Assembly (NCBI RefSeq): GCF_029960785.1
Contig: NZ_JASBQE010000110.1
Location: 1-37,873 of the forward strand
Reading direction: 5' to 3'
Origin: Polyangium sp. 15x6
Lineage (GTDB): Bacteria > Myxococcota_A > Polyangia > Polyangiales > Polyangiaceae
Length of the DNA: 37,873 nucleotides
In this document: in pieces, positions 10,375-18,048 of the stretch
Layout of the letters: the number at the start of each line of letters is the position of its first letter
How positions within the stretch are numbered: position 1 is the first letter of the stretch
The notes under the pieces: model-generated
Seen by the model: only the letters and a program-made list of their open reading frames with translations
What the model was told of the DNA's origin: nothing
Databases searched by the model: none
Made by a program: the position numbers and the translations under genes

Positions 10375-10680
10375 CTAATCGCAGCGGCAGTAGAGGCACC
10401 CGCGGTGGTGCGGGCCCGTGCCGCAATATCCGGCCCACCCGGTGTTGCTACACGTGCAGGCGTCATGCGCATGGCTGCAGCCGTCGAGGCGGCACGATTG
10501 CGCTTCGAGCGATTGCCCGGCCGATTCCGTATTCTCTTCCGGCGCCGAGAAAGATTCGTCCTGCGCGGTGGGCTCCTCGGAGGGGAACGTCAGCTCCGAG
10601 GGCGTCCCGGCAAAAGCGGAAAACGAGATCAAGGAAGCCGCAAACGACACGACCATGGCCACGAGAGTCTTCTTCTTCAT
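10375..10680 (-). CDS. Small secreted protein with eight-cysteine C-terminal domain
   Basis: 101 residues. A clear signal peptide (KKK start, hydrophobic core, AFA before the cut) should be removed after Ala24. The mature part starts with an acidic Ser/Glu/Pro-rich stretch (25-60). It ends in a compact domain with eight cysteines at 63, 68, 75, 77, 86, 95, 98 and 100, plus histidines (CSHAHDAC, PHHRGC). An even number of closely spaced Cys suggests a disulfide-locked fold or a metal site. I do not recognise the family. ATG 10680 has a perfect AGGAGG 8 nt upstream, the best ribosome site in the window, so strong expression is likely. Downstream, after 20 nt, comes hairpin element B; upstream is an AT-richer leader. 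Confidence 0.8.
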   Translation of the reverse strand: MKKKTLVAMVVSFAASLISFSAFAGTPSELTFPSEEPTAQDESFSAPEENTESAGQSLEAQSCRLDGCSHAHDACTCSNTGWAGYCGTGPHHRGCLYCRCD

Positions 10681-10779
10681 GCTTGGTGCCTCCTGTGCAC
10701 ACCCTCATGAGAGGGCAAGCGACGTGCCCAGGACGCACCCCTCGGGCCGACAAGATAGATTTTCGGGAATCGATAACTT
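10681..10779 (-). promoter_or_regulatory. Leader and likely promoter region of the eight-cysteine protein gene
   Basis: Reading on the minus strand from 10779, the first part is noticeably AT-rich for this genome (AAAATCTATCTTG around 10750-10765), a plausible -10 region, although no matching -35 box at standard spacing is evident. Further down is a small inverted repeat, CCCTC-ATGA-GAGGG at 10702-10715, followed by AGGAGG (10694-10689) and the ATG. The hairpin is close enough to the ribosome site to affect translation, but this is inference. Confidence 0.35.
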
Positions 10780-12525
10780 TCAGCGACCCTTCGGCGCGTC
10801 GCAGCTCGCGGGGGCCTTCGGACCGAACGCAAACGAGAATCCGTCCACGTTTTCGCCTCGCGGGAGCCACCGCACCTTCGTGAGCTTGCCGCTGCGGTCG
10901 ACCTCGATTTCCACGGGGCGATCGATCGTCCCGTCTCCGAGATCCGCCGCCGTGATGCGATCCCCCTCCGCGAGGCCCGCCTTCGCCGCCGCCGATTTCG
11001 GCGACAGGCCACGCACCTTCTTTTCGCCCACGGATGCCGGATCGAAGCCGAGCTCGTAACGCGGGACCTTTTTCTTCACCTTCACGAAGCACGGGCCGAA
11101 TGCGTCGTCGGGCACCTCGGGCGCGCCGCCCTTGCCGAGCATTGCGCCGAAGCGTGTATTCCCCTCGGCCCCGAGCTCCTTCGTGATGGCCTCGCGCAGC
11201 GTCGCCTCGGGCACGCGGCGCGGGCCGCTCGCCGGGGCCTCGCCTTCACCGGCGATTTCGCGCGCCACGTCGGCGAGCGAGCGCTTGCCGCCGCTCTTCG
11301 CCCGGATGCGCGCGTCGAGCTCGGCGGCGAACAGCATTCCTCGATCCTCCGCTTGGGCTTCGGCTGCCGAAAAGTATCGCGTCGCCCGCGCATCGACCTC
11401 GGCGAGCACGTCCCGCGCCGGAACGAGCTCCGCCCGTCGCAGGGCGTCGATCGCGAAATACGAGACGAACCCCTCGTCGAACCAGGCGGCCACCGAATAC
11501 CCGAGGCTCGCCCGCGCCATGGCCCGACCGAGCGCACGTTTTTCCGGCCAACCAAAGCTGAGCCCCTCGTCTCCCACCGCGATCGCGCTCCGCCCCGCGA
11601 CGGAGGCGTCGAAGCGGCGCCCGGTCACCCCGCTCGAACGCAGAAAAATGTCGAAATGGCCGAGCGGCGCGTCGGCGAGCGGCCGGACCGAGACCCACGC
11701 CCGGCTCGCCCAGGCGCCCGCGTCGAGCACGTCGAACACGCCGCGCCCGAGCGACGTCACCGCGAACGAGGCGCCCTCGCCCTCGCGCATCGCCGGCCGC
11801 TCGATCGTCACCCGATGCAAGGGCCCCGCGGCCCATGCCGCCGCGGCGAGCGTCGTCGGCGAGCCGCTGACCTCCACGTCCCCCGCGCCGAGCGACGACG
11901 CGCCGCTCGCACCTTCCCCGAGCCCCGAGACGTCCCAGCGCACGCGCATCTCGTGGGGATCGGTCGTCTCCGGCACGAGCAAGAACGCGCGCCCGATCCC
12001 GAAAAAACCCCCCGCGGACGCCGAGAGCGGCGCGGCGGCTTGCACGGCAAGGCCGGTCGGGAGCTTCCGCGTGTAGCTCACGGTCACCGGCCCCCGCGCG
12101 CGCCGCTCGGCGCGCCAGGCGATCCTTGCCGTGTCCTTGCCGTCGCCCTCGTCCCGCACGAGCGCGAGTGATCCTTCTGCGTCACGCGCCGCGAGCTCGT
12201 CGATGTCCTCCACACGCGCGTCGTCGAGCAGGAACACGAGCGGCCGCGCCTCGCCGAAGTCCACGGGCGGCACGGAGTAGCGCATCGACACATCGATCGC
12301 GACGACCTCGCTGCCTCCGTCGCGCGTCGGCGCGAGCCGCACTTCGAGCGTGGGCGCCGCGCTCTCGGGCTTCGGCGGCGTCGAGGCCACGGGCGCCGTG
12401 CTCTTCGCGGGCGGCGGACAGGGATTCTCGGGGCGCAGCGGCTCGGACGCGCAAGCCGCGAGGCACGAGGCGAGGACGAGCGCGACGCTCGTGTTTGCCG
12501 GAGAGGTGGGGCGGAGAGGACGCAC
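10780..12525 (-). CDS. M61-like lipoprotein with PDZ domain, probably catalytically inactive
   Basis: 581 residues from GTG 12525; Cys25 in LAAC is a good lipobox. The layout resembles M61 (glycyl aminopeptidase-like) proteins: an N-terminal beta-rich domain, a helical domain and a C-terminal PDZ (about 500-550, RGLSPKSAAAKAGLAEGD). The segment AAWFDEGFVSYFAIDALRRAEL (near residues 345-366) matches the family region around WxxEGFTxYY, where Glu is a zinc ligand. The HExxH that should precede it is not seen: that stretch reads KRALGRAMARASLG. I therefore expect a non-catalytic peptidase-fold protein. It is the last gene of a likely operon, 45 nt after the AgmX-like gene. The family assignment rests on the WFDEGF region and PDZ and is moderate. 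Confidence 0.75.
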   Translation of the reverse strand: MRPLRPTSPANTSVALVLASCLAACASEPLRPENPCPPPAKSTAPVASTPPKPESAAPTLEVRLAPTRDGGSEVVAIDVSMRYSVPPVDFGEARPLVFLLDDARVEDIDELAARDAEGSLALVRDEGDGKDTARIAWRAERRARGPVTVSYTRKLPTGLAVQAAAPLSASAGGFFGIGRAFLLVPETTDPHEMRVRWDVSGLGEGASGASSLGAGDVEVSGSPTTLAAAAWAAGPLHRVTIERPAMREGEGASFAVTSLGRGVFDVLDAGAWASRAWVSVRPLADAPLGHFDIFLRSSGVTGRRFDASVAGRSAIAVGDEGLSFGWPEKRALGRAMARASLGYSVAAWFDEGFVSYFAIDALRRAELVPARDVLAEVDARATRYFSAAEAQAEDRGMLFAAELDARIRAKSGGKRSLADVAREIAGEGEAPASGPRRVPEATLREAITKELGAEGNTRFGAMLGKGGAPEVPDDAFGPCFVKVKKKVPRYELGFDPASVGEKKVRGLSPKSAAAKAGLAEGDRITAADLGDGTIDRPVEIEVDRSGKLTKVRWLPRGENVDGFSFAFGPKAPASCDAPKGR

Positions 12526-12570
12526 GATGGGCGCGAGGATACTGCCAGCGCGCGCGCGCGTGCACGGGAT

Positions 12571-13260
12571 TCAGAAGCCGAGGTTCGTGTTCGTCGAGAG
12601 GAAGTACGTGTGCTTCGCGGTGGTCTTCGCCCCCTCGAAGGGCCGGAACGCGAGGCTCCGGTAGGCCTTGGTCACGCAGGCCTCGAAGTCCGCGCTCCAC
12701 CAGCGGTCCGAGCCGGGCGACATCCCCTGGAAAGAGACGCGGCCGACCTTGCCCGCGGGCTCGACCTCGAAGACGACCGCGAGAAACCCGTACGCGTCGG
12801 GGTGCTTCTTGAGCTGCTCGACCTGGCAAGCCCGCACCTCGGGGCGCATGCGGTCGTTCGACTGCGTGACCGCGCTCTCCTCGGTGTCGCTGTCCGTGGC
12901 CTTGCCCTCGACGCTCGGGGTCGGGGGGTGGGCGGCGGGATCGTCCACGAGCGCCAGGGAGGGCGGCGCGGGGGGGCACTCGGGGCAGTTGATGTACGAG
13001 GGCGACGACCGCCCGAAGGCGCCGAGGAAGATCAGGCCGCCGAGGCCCGCGACGGCGACGTGGGTGAACGCGAGGAGCGCGATCCAAACGCCGCGCGATT
13101 GCGCGGGTTTGCCGCCGGCTTGTCGGAGCCGCGTGAGCTCGGCGTTCTGCTCGGCGAGCTCCGCCTCCCGCGCCCGGAGCGATGCCTCGCGCTCGGCGAG
13201 CTTCGCCTCGAGCGTCTCGATGCGCATCCGCGCCGCGTCGAGGTTGTTCCGGTACTCCAT
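12571..13260 (-). CDS. Coiled-coil membrane protein with AgmX/PglI (TonB-C-like) C-terminal domain
   Basis: 229 residues. The N-terminal 50 residues form a charged coiled coil (EAKLAEREASLRAREAELAE). One membrane helix follows at about 58-82, then NCPEC, a Pro-rich linker, and a C-terminal domain (about 130-229) with the pattern RACQVEQL...GFLAVVFEVEPAGKVGRV...FEACVTKAYRSLAF. That is the AgmX/PglI form of the TonB-C fold common in myxobacteria, where relatives are linked to gliding motility and envelope complexes. Orientation is probably cytoplasmic coil and periplasmic C-terminus. ATG 13260 lies 4 nt after the stop of the endopeptidase gene. Partnership with the endopeptidase in the envelope is inferred from this tight linkage. 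Confidence 0.8.
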   Translation of the reverse strand: MEYRNNLDAARMRIETLEAKLAEREASLRAREAELAEQNAELTRLRQAGGKPAQSRGVWIALLAFTHVAVAGLGGLIFLGAFGRSSPSYINCPECPPAPPSLALVDDPAAHPPTPSVEGKATDSDTEESAVTQSNDRMRPEVRACQVEQLKKHPDAYGFLAVVFEVEPAGKVGRVSFQGMSPGSDRWWSADFEACVTKAYRSLAFRPFEGAKTTAKHTYFLSTNTNLGF

Positions 13261-13264
13261 GGCC

Positions 13265-14500
13265 CTACCGCCCGTGCATGGGCCCGCGCGTCGCGCCCGC
13301 CGTGGTCCGCGGAGGCGGGGCTGCTCGTCGCTTCGGGACGGCCGGCGCTTTCGGCGGCGCCGGGGGCTTGGGCACCGGGATCCGGTACGTCCGGCCCATC
13401 TTGATGTCGATGGTCTTGAGCCCGTTCGCCCCCTGGATCGCCTCGACGGTCGTCCCGTACCGGCGGGCCAGGATCTGCAGCGTGTCGCCGCTCCGGGCCT
13501 TGTGCATCACCACGGAGTCGGCCACGTGCGGCGGCGCGACCTTCTCCCGCCGGAGGAACGCGCCCGCGCGGCGCCCGAGCTCCTGCGCGACCGGGCTGAC
13601 GAAGCGCACGTGCAGGTGGTTTCCGTGCCCGCGCGCGTGCCGCACCACGGGCCGGGGGTGTTTGCCGCGGACCTGGAAGACCTGATCCAGCCAGGCCTCG
13701 TCCTCGCCCTTCCGGAGCGCGTGGGCCACGAGCATGCGCTGCACGGCCGTGTCGATGAGCACGAGCTCCACGTCGGTGTCGCTCACGATCGTCTTCACCA
13801 GGGCGAACGTGCGTTCGAGATCGAGGTTTGCCTCGGTCGCCCGGACGAAGTGTGTCTTCGGGGGGCTGTGGTAGTAGCCGAGGTCCACGTCGCGGCCCGA
13901 CTGGTGGCTCCGGTGGGGCGAGAGGTGGCCGCCCTTCTTGCTGCTGATGTGCCCGATGGCGAGGGGCGGGGCGCCCGGGTGCTCGGTCGCGACCTTCTCG
14001 ATGCTGCGCGCGATGGCGTCCACCGTCTCCTGCGTGCCCCAGGCGCACGAGGGATCCGCCACGAGCCACTTCTCGCTCTTCGGCATCTGCACGCCGTTCA
14101 CGAGCGCGCCCGCGTTCGTCGCGCCGAGCGAGAGCGGGCCCACGGAGGCGGGATCGCTGCGGTAGCGCGCCTCGAGCTGGGTCACGCTGAGGGCGAGGAG
14201 CGGCGAGGGAGGCTTGGGCGCCGGCGGCGGGGCGGCGGGCGTGGCTTCCGCCTCGGCGCCCTCCTCGGCAGCCTCGGCCTCGTCGTCGTCCGGCCCCTCC
14301 TCGTCCTCGGCATCGGGGTCCGCTGCGGGCTCGTTCGTCGCGACGGGCGCGGGGCTCGGCGCGGCTTTGGGGGCCGTGGCTTGCACCGGCTGCACCAGGA
14401 TCGGCGCGCGTCCGCTCGTCTTCGGGCCTGCTTCCGCGGGCGCGGTGGCCGCGCAGCCGGGGAAGACCAGGAAAACGAGCCCGAAGAACCACCGCTGCAT
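13265..14500 (-). CDS. M74/MepA-like murein endopeptidase with LysM domain, lipoprotein
   Basis: 411 residues. A hydrophobic N-terminus ending at Cys16 predicts a lipoprotein. Residues 17-105 are a Pro/Ala- and acid-rich linker. The catalytic domain (about 105-310) carries the M74 (penicillin-insensitive murein endopeptidase) zinc motifs: HRSHQSGRDVDLGYY near 197-212, giving His and Asp ligands, and HGNHLHVRF near 291-299. These enzymes cut D-Ala-mDAP cross-links in peptidoglycan. A LysM peptidoglycan-binding domain follows (about 330-376, RSGDTLQILARRYGTTVEAIQGAN), then a basic Pro-rich tail. MepA of Escherichia coli has no LysM or lipobox. It is the first gene of the minus-strand operon running to 10780, with a divergent Spy-like gene upstream. 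Confidence 0.92.
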   Translation of the reverse strand: MQRWFFGLVFLVFPGCAATAPAEAGPKTSGRAPILVQPVQATAPKAAPSPAPVATNEPAADPDAEDEEGPDDDEAEAAEEGAEAEATPAAPPPAPKPPSPLLALSVTQLEARYRSDPASVGPLSLGATNAGALVNGVQMPKSEKWLVADPSCAWGTQETVDAIARSIEKVATEHPGAPPLAIGHISSKKGGHLSPHRSHQSGRDVDLGYYHSPPKTHFVRATEANLDLERTFALVKTIVSDTDVELVLIDTAVQRMLVAHALRKGEDEAWLDQVFQVRGKHPRPVVRHARGHGNHLHVRFVSPVAQELGRRAGAFLRREKVAPPHVADSVVMHKARSGDTLQILARRYGTTVEAIQGANGLKTIDIKMGRTYRIPVPKPPAPPKAPAVPKRRAAPPPRTTAGATRGPMHGR

Positions 14501-14518
14501 CGAAAGGACTATACCCGC

Positions 14519-14605
14519 GGCCGGTCGGATCCGGCCAGTCTCTTGGGTCTCGGCGCGCCTTTGCGCTTCTTCACACCGAGCGGGGCGCGCGCTTCACACG
14601 AGCGA
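14519..14605. promoter_or_regulatory. Intergenic region between divergent envelope genes with inverted and direct repeats
   Basis: The 162-nt gap between the starts at 14500 (minus) and 14663 (plus) must hold promoters for both. It contains an inverted repeat GGCCGG-TCGGAT-CCGGCC at 14519-14536 and a direct repeat TTCACAC(C)GAGCG at about 14570-14581 and 14593-14604. Either could be an operator; no factor can be named. Confidence 0.3.
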
Positions 14606-14662
14606 GTGATGTTCCTCTGCGTGAACGACGCGGCGCGCGACGAGCCGCGGAAGAGAGGGAAC

Positions 14663-15268
14663 ATGCTCGGATTTCTGATCGGAACCGCTTGCCTCATCGG
14701 CCTCATCAAGGTGCTGCGTCATGGCGGTTGTCACCGCGGCTACGGCTACCGGAGCTTCGGCTACGGCGGCGCTTGCAACGCGTACGGCGGCGGCTGGGGC
14801 GGGGGAGGGTACGGCCACGGCGGCTGGGAGGGCGGGTACGACCGTGAGCACGGCGGGCCCTTCCGGACGCACGGGCGGGCGGGCTTCCGGCGCGGCGGGT
14901 ACGGCGTGCCGCACTTCGTCCTGCGGCGGTTGTTCGAGGCGCTCGACACGACGCCGGGCCAGGAGAAGGCCATCGCGGCGGCGTTCGAGGAGATGCGCGA
15001 CGTGGCGGCGAAGCACCGCGGCGAGCTGCGCAAGAGCCGCGAGGATCTGGCGAAGGCGATGCGCAGCCCGAGCTTCGACGAGACCGTGATGGGCGAGCTC
15101 TTCGCGCGGCACGACGCGGCGCTCGAGGCGATGCGCCGGGCGGTGGTGGGATCGCTGGCGAAGGTGCACGAGGTGCTCGACGAGCGGCAGCGGGCGCGCC
15201 TTGCCGATTTCATCGAGCAGGCCCCGGGGTTCTGGGGCGGCTTCGGCGGGCGGGGCGTGGAGATTTGA
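14663..15268 (+). CDS. Spy/CpxP-like periplasmic stress protein (LTxxQ type)
   Basis: 201 residues from ATG 14663, with AGAGAGG just upstream; the open frame extends much further 5' but only as shadow. The first 20 residues form a hydrophobic segment that anchors or exports the protein. Residues about 25-75 are Gly/Tyr/His-rich with two Cys. The C-terminal half is four-helix Spy/CpxP-type: TPGQEKAIAAAFEEMRD, then KSREDLAKAMRSPSFD, then the second LTxxQ-like site LDERQRARLADFIEQ. Relatives bind unfolded proteins or metals in the periplasm and are often annotated as periplasmic heavy metal sensors. It is divergent from the endopeptidase operon and 86 nt ahead of the 61-aa gene. Confidence 0.85.
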   Translation: MLGFLIGTACLIGLIKVLRHGGCHRGYGYRSFGYGGACNAYGGGWGGGGYGHGGWEGGYDREHGGPFRTHGRAGFRRGGYGVPHFVLRRLFEALDTTPGQEKAIAAAFEEMRDVAAKHRGELRKSREDLAKAMRSPSFDETVMGELFARHDAALEAMRRAVVGSLAKVHEVLDERQRARLADFIEQAPGFWGGFGGRGVEI

Positions 15269-15354
15269 AGCGCGCGGGTTCGGGGGCAGAGCGCGGCTCG
15301 TCCGCGCGGAGCCCCCGACGTCGAGATGGGCGACGTCAATCGAGAGGTGAGACC

Positions 15355-15540
15355 ATGAAGCGGAGACTTGCGATCGTGCTTTTGACCCTGGGGACCATCG
15401 GCGGATATGCCGCCGGCTTCGCGAGCCTGCGTTGTCACAGCGGGCAACGAAGGCAGCACTTCGAGCATCACGTCGCGAAGATTTGCGTGGACGCCGCGCG
15501 ACACGCCGAGGCGCCGCCCCCGCCGCCGCCCCCGCGTTAA
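15355..15540 (+). CDS. 61-aa membrane-anchored peptide downstream of the Spy-like gene
   Basis: ATG 15355 has GAGAGGTGAG upstream, a good ribosome site. A basic start (MKRR) and one hydrophobic segment (5-24) are followed by a short exported part with Cys27, the stretch RRQHFEHHVAKICVDAARHA (second Cys at 44) and a poly-Pro tail. The family is not known to me; the position just after a Spy-like gene suggests shared function. The stop TAA (15538-15540) overlaps the stop of the convergent gene in the palindrome TTAA. Confidence 0.7.
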   Translation: MKRRLAIVLLTLGTIGGYAAGFASLRCHSGQRRQHFEHHVAKICVDAARHAEAPPPPPPPR

Positions 15541-16655
15541 CGCGATTCTGGTTGCGTCTCGGTCGGGGCAGGCCGCGCCTGCTCCGGCCCGGGCCAGAGC
15601 TCGGGCGGATAACTCAGCTCCACGAGCAGCTTCTCGAAATCCGCGATCGGCATCGTACAGCGGCCGTACCGGTCCACGATGTGCGTCCGGATCCCCTCGA
15701 ACCAGCTTTGTTGGGGGTCCATCGGATCATCGTAAACGACCGTTCCATTCGGACGATCGAGCTTGAGGACCCGGATCTTGTGCGCCGCGTGATCGGCGCC
15801 GCCCGCGGCCCTCCGCACGGGGCTCCGCACCTTGGGCAGCTCCAGCGTGGCGAAGACCGTCTCCCCCGCGCTCGTCACGCGCTCGATGATCGAAAGCGCG
15901 TCGCGGTGCAGGTCGGCCACGCGGCTCGTGTCCACGCCGAACCGCTTGAAGAGCGCCGCGAAACGCGCGTGCCCGTCGGAGAGCGTCTCCCAGCGGTGCC
16001 CCGTGATCCCCACGAGCAGCCGATCGAACGCGCCGAGGCTCAGCCCCGTGCCCGTGTTCTTCACGCCCTCGAACTGCCCGTCCTCGGCGTTGTGGTAGTC
16101 GAGCTCGGGGTAGGCGTACTCCATGCACGCGACCTGGAAGACCCGGCTCACCGGGCTCCTGCGGAACTCGTATTCGTCCGGCTCGAGCACGTCCTCGTCA
16201 CGCACGAGCTCCCCGCCGCTCCGGAGGAGCACCCGGCCCGCGGGGCTCACGAGACCCGCGATGATCCGCGCGTACTCCGCCGGATCCCGCTCGGCCACGT
16301 AGATCTCCACGCACGTCGCGGCGCACGTGCCCTTGAGGCCCTGCGTGATGCGGCCCGGATGAACGATGTTCCGGATGAGCTCGCCGAGCAGGATGGTTCG
16401 TCCCGGCGCATCCTCGAACGAGGCCACCATCGGCGCGTCGGCCACGGCCCAGAGGCTCTCGTGCAGCGGTTTTCCGAACGCGTCCTTGCGCTCGAAGAAG
16501 CCGCGGCTCCCGAGCTCGCGGAGCGCCTGGACGCTGCGCTTGCGCCAGATGCCCACGATCTCCCGGTCCCGGAGCGGGTAGGTGGGATGGACCGGGAGAT
16601 CGAGCCGCTCCTCGAGCTGATCGACGATCTCCTGAGGATCCTGCGGATCGTTCAT
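15537..16655 (-). CDS. Unknown 372-aa protein, possible papain-like-fold cysteine peptidase relative
   Basis: ATG 16655 has GGGAG 7 nt upstream. There is no signal peptide or membrane helix, so it is cytosolic or exported by a route that leaves no signal peptide. A Cys pair sits in KGTCAATCVEIYVAERDPAEY (Cys111 and Cys115). Near the C-terminus are HAAHKIRVL (His289, His292) and VVYDDPMDP (Asp309, Asp310). Cys at the start of a helix, then His on a strand, then Asp/Asn is the order of papain-like enzymes, and GTCAAT recalls proteins of that fold. The distance and overall match are not enough to claim activity. No partner genes lie on the same strand. The stop overlaps the convergent 61-aa gene. 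Confidence 0.7.
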   Translation of the reverse strand: MNDPQDPQEIVDQLEERLDLPVHPTYPLRDREIVGIWRKRSVQALRELGSRGFFERKDAFGKPLHESLWAVADAPMVASFEDAPGRTILLGELIRNIVHPGRITQGLKGTCAATCVEIYVAERDPAEYARIIAGLVSPAGRVLLRSGGELVRDEDVLEPDEYEFRRSPVSRVFQVACMEYAYPELDYHNAEDGQFEGVKNTGTGLSLGAFDRLLVGITGHRWETLSDGHARFAALFKRFGVDTSRVADLHRDALSIIERVTSAGETVFATLELPKVRSPVRRAAGGADHAAHKIRVLKLDRPNGTVVYDDPMDPQQSWFEGIRTHIVDRYGRCTMPIADFEKLLVELSYPPELWPGPEQARPAPTETQPESR

Positions 16656-16821
16656 GGTTTTTCTCCCGAATTCCCCGCCCCGGGCCATTCGCCCCCGACG
16701 TCGAGGCCCGATCCTGACGTGTTTCCGGGATTCGAGCAAGGCTCCGTCGCTTGCCCCAGGCCCCGATCCTGCTAAGGCGCGCCGCCGCCCCCGAAAGCCG
16801 ATTTCGAGTAGCATCCGCGCC

Positions 16822-18048
16822 GTGCACCGCGTCCGCGCGTCGCTTTTCGTCTCCGTCACGAGCCTGGCGCTCGCAGCGCTCGCGCCAGCCTTTGCCGAGG
16901 CCCACACGATCCCCGGCGGGCTCACGTTGCACCAGATGTCGAGCGCCGCCGACGTCATCGCGGCCGCGCGGATCGAGCGCGTCGGCCCGGAGCCCCGCGG
17001 CGCCGGCCCGCTCCCACCCGTCGAGGCCCGGATTCTCGAGCTTTTCCGGGAAGGTGACGCGAAGGTGGGGCCGATCCGCTTCGTGCCGCACCGTCACGCC
17101 GATGAGAGTTACGTGGCCGGCGAGGAGATCCTTCTCTTCCTCGAGCGCAGGCGCCCCGACGCGAAGGACGCCGCGGCCGTGCCGTATGAATCCGTCGAAG
17201 CCATCGCCGATCGTATCGTGCTCGTGCCCGCGACGCGCGCGACGTGGATCGACGCCACGCGCGCGTACGCCGCGCTCGGCAAGGGCGCGCGGAGCGGCGA
17301 TCCGGCCGCGCTCGGGCGCGTCACCGTCACCATGCTCGGGTCGCAGGAGCCCCGGATCGCGACCTTCGCGCTGCGGGACCTCACGCTCGCCGGCGCCACG
17401 CCCCTGATCGGGGAGGCCGACGTCCCCGCGCTCACCGCGCTCCTCGACGACGCCTCGCGGCCCGCCACCTTGCGCGCCGGCCTTCTCATGGAGCTCGAAC
17501 GGCGCAAGCTCGTCGCCGTCGGGCCGAGCTGGATCCCGCTCCTCCGCTCGGCGCCTCCGAACGATCGCGTGCAGGTCATCCGCGCGGCGGGGGCGCGCGC
17601 CTTCGTCCCCGCCGTCACGGCCGAGCTCGTTTCGATCCTGGAGAAGGGCGAGCGTGACGCGGCGATCGCGGCGGCGCGGGCCCTCGGCTTCGAGAGGAAC
17701 GAGGCCGCGGTCGAGCCGCTCGGGCGCGCCGTGGATCGGGAGCCGGACGAGATGCGCTTCGCGGCGCTCGGAAGCCTGCGCCGCATCGGCTCGCCGTCCG
17801 CGCGGGAGATCCTCGCCCGCGTGGCGACATCGCACCCCGATCCCGAGACCCGACGCGTGGCCACGACCGAGCAGAACCTCCTCGATGCCCGCGCCTCCGC
17901 GCCTCCGGCGGCGCCCGCCGCGACGAGCCCGCCGTCATCGCCGAGCACGGGCTTCGGCACGAAGGGCGTCATCGTGGGGATCGCCCTCGTGGTCCTCGCG
18001 TGCTACGCCCTGTTTTTTCTTCGCAAAGGGAAAGGAAAGCCGGAATGA
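16822..18048 (+). CDS. HEAT-repeat exported protein with C-terminal membrane anchor
   Basis: 408 residues from GTG 16822, chosen because it starts a good signal peptide (MHRVRASLFV..., cut after AEA at about 27); no strong ribosome site is seen. Residues 28-150 form a globular domain (MSSAADVIAAARIERVG...) resembling short surface domains of myxobacterial proteins. About 160-355 are HEAT-like helical repeats (for example EKGERDAAIAAARALGF and EPDEMRFAALGSLRRIG). A Pro/Ala linker leads to one C-terminal helix (about 382-401) and a basic end (RKGKGKPE). The repeats should face the periplasm and bind other proteins. The stop overlaps the next start (ATGA, 18045-18048), so both are translated together. 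Confidence 0.8.
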   Translation: MHRVRASLFVSVTSLALAALAPAFAEAHTIPGGLTLHQMSSAADVIAAARIERVGPEPRGAGPLPPVEARILELFREGDAKVGPIRFVPHRHADESYVAGEEILLFLERRRPDAKDAAAVPYESVEAIADRIVLVPATRATWIDATRAYAALGKGARSGDPAALGRVTVTMLGSQEPRIATFALRDLTLAGATPLIGEADVPALTALLDDASRPATLRAGLLMELERRKLVAVGPSWIPLLRSAPPNDRVQVIRAAGARAFVPAVTAELVSILEKGERDAAIAAARALGFERNEAAVEPLGRAVDREPDEMRFAALGSLRRIGSPSAREILARVATSHPDPETRRVATTEQNLLDARASAPPAAPAATSPPSSPSTGFGTKGVIVGIALVVLACYALFFLRKGKGKPE

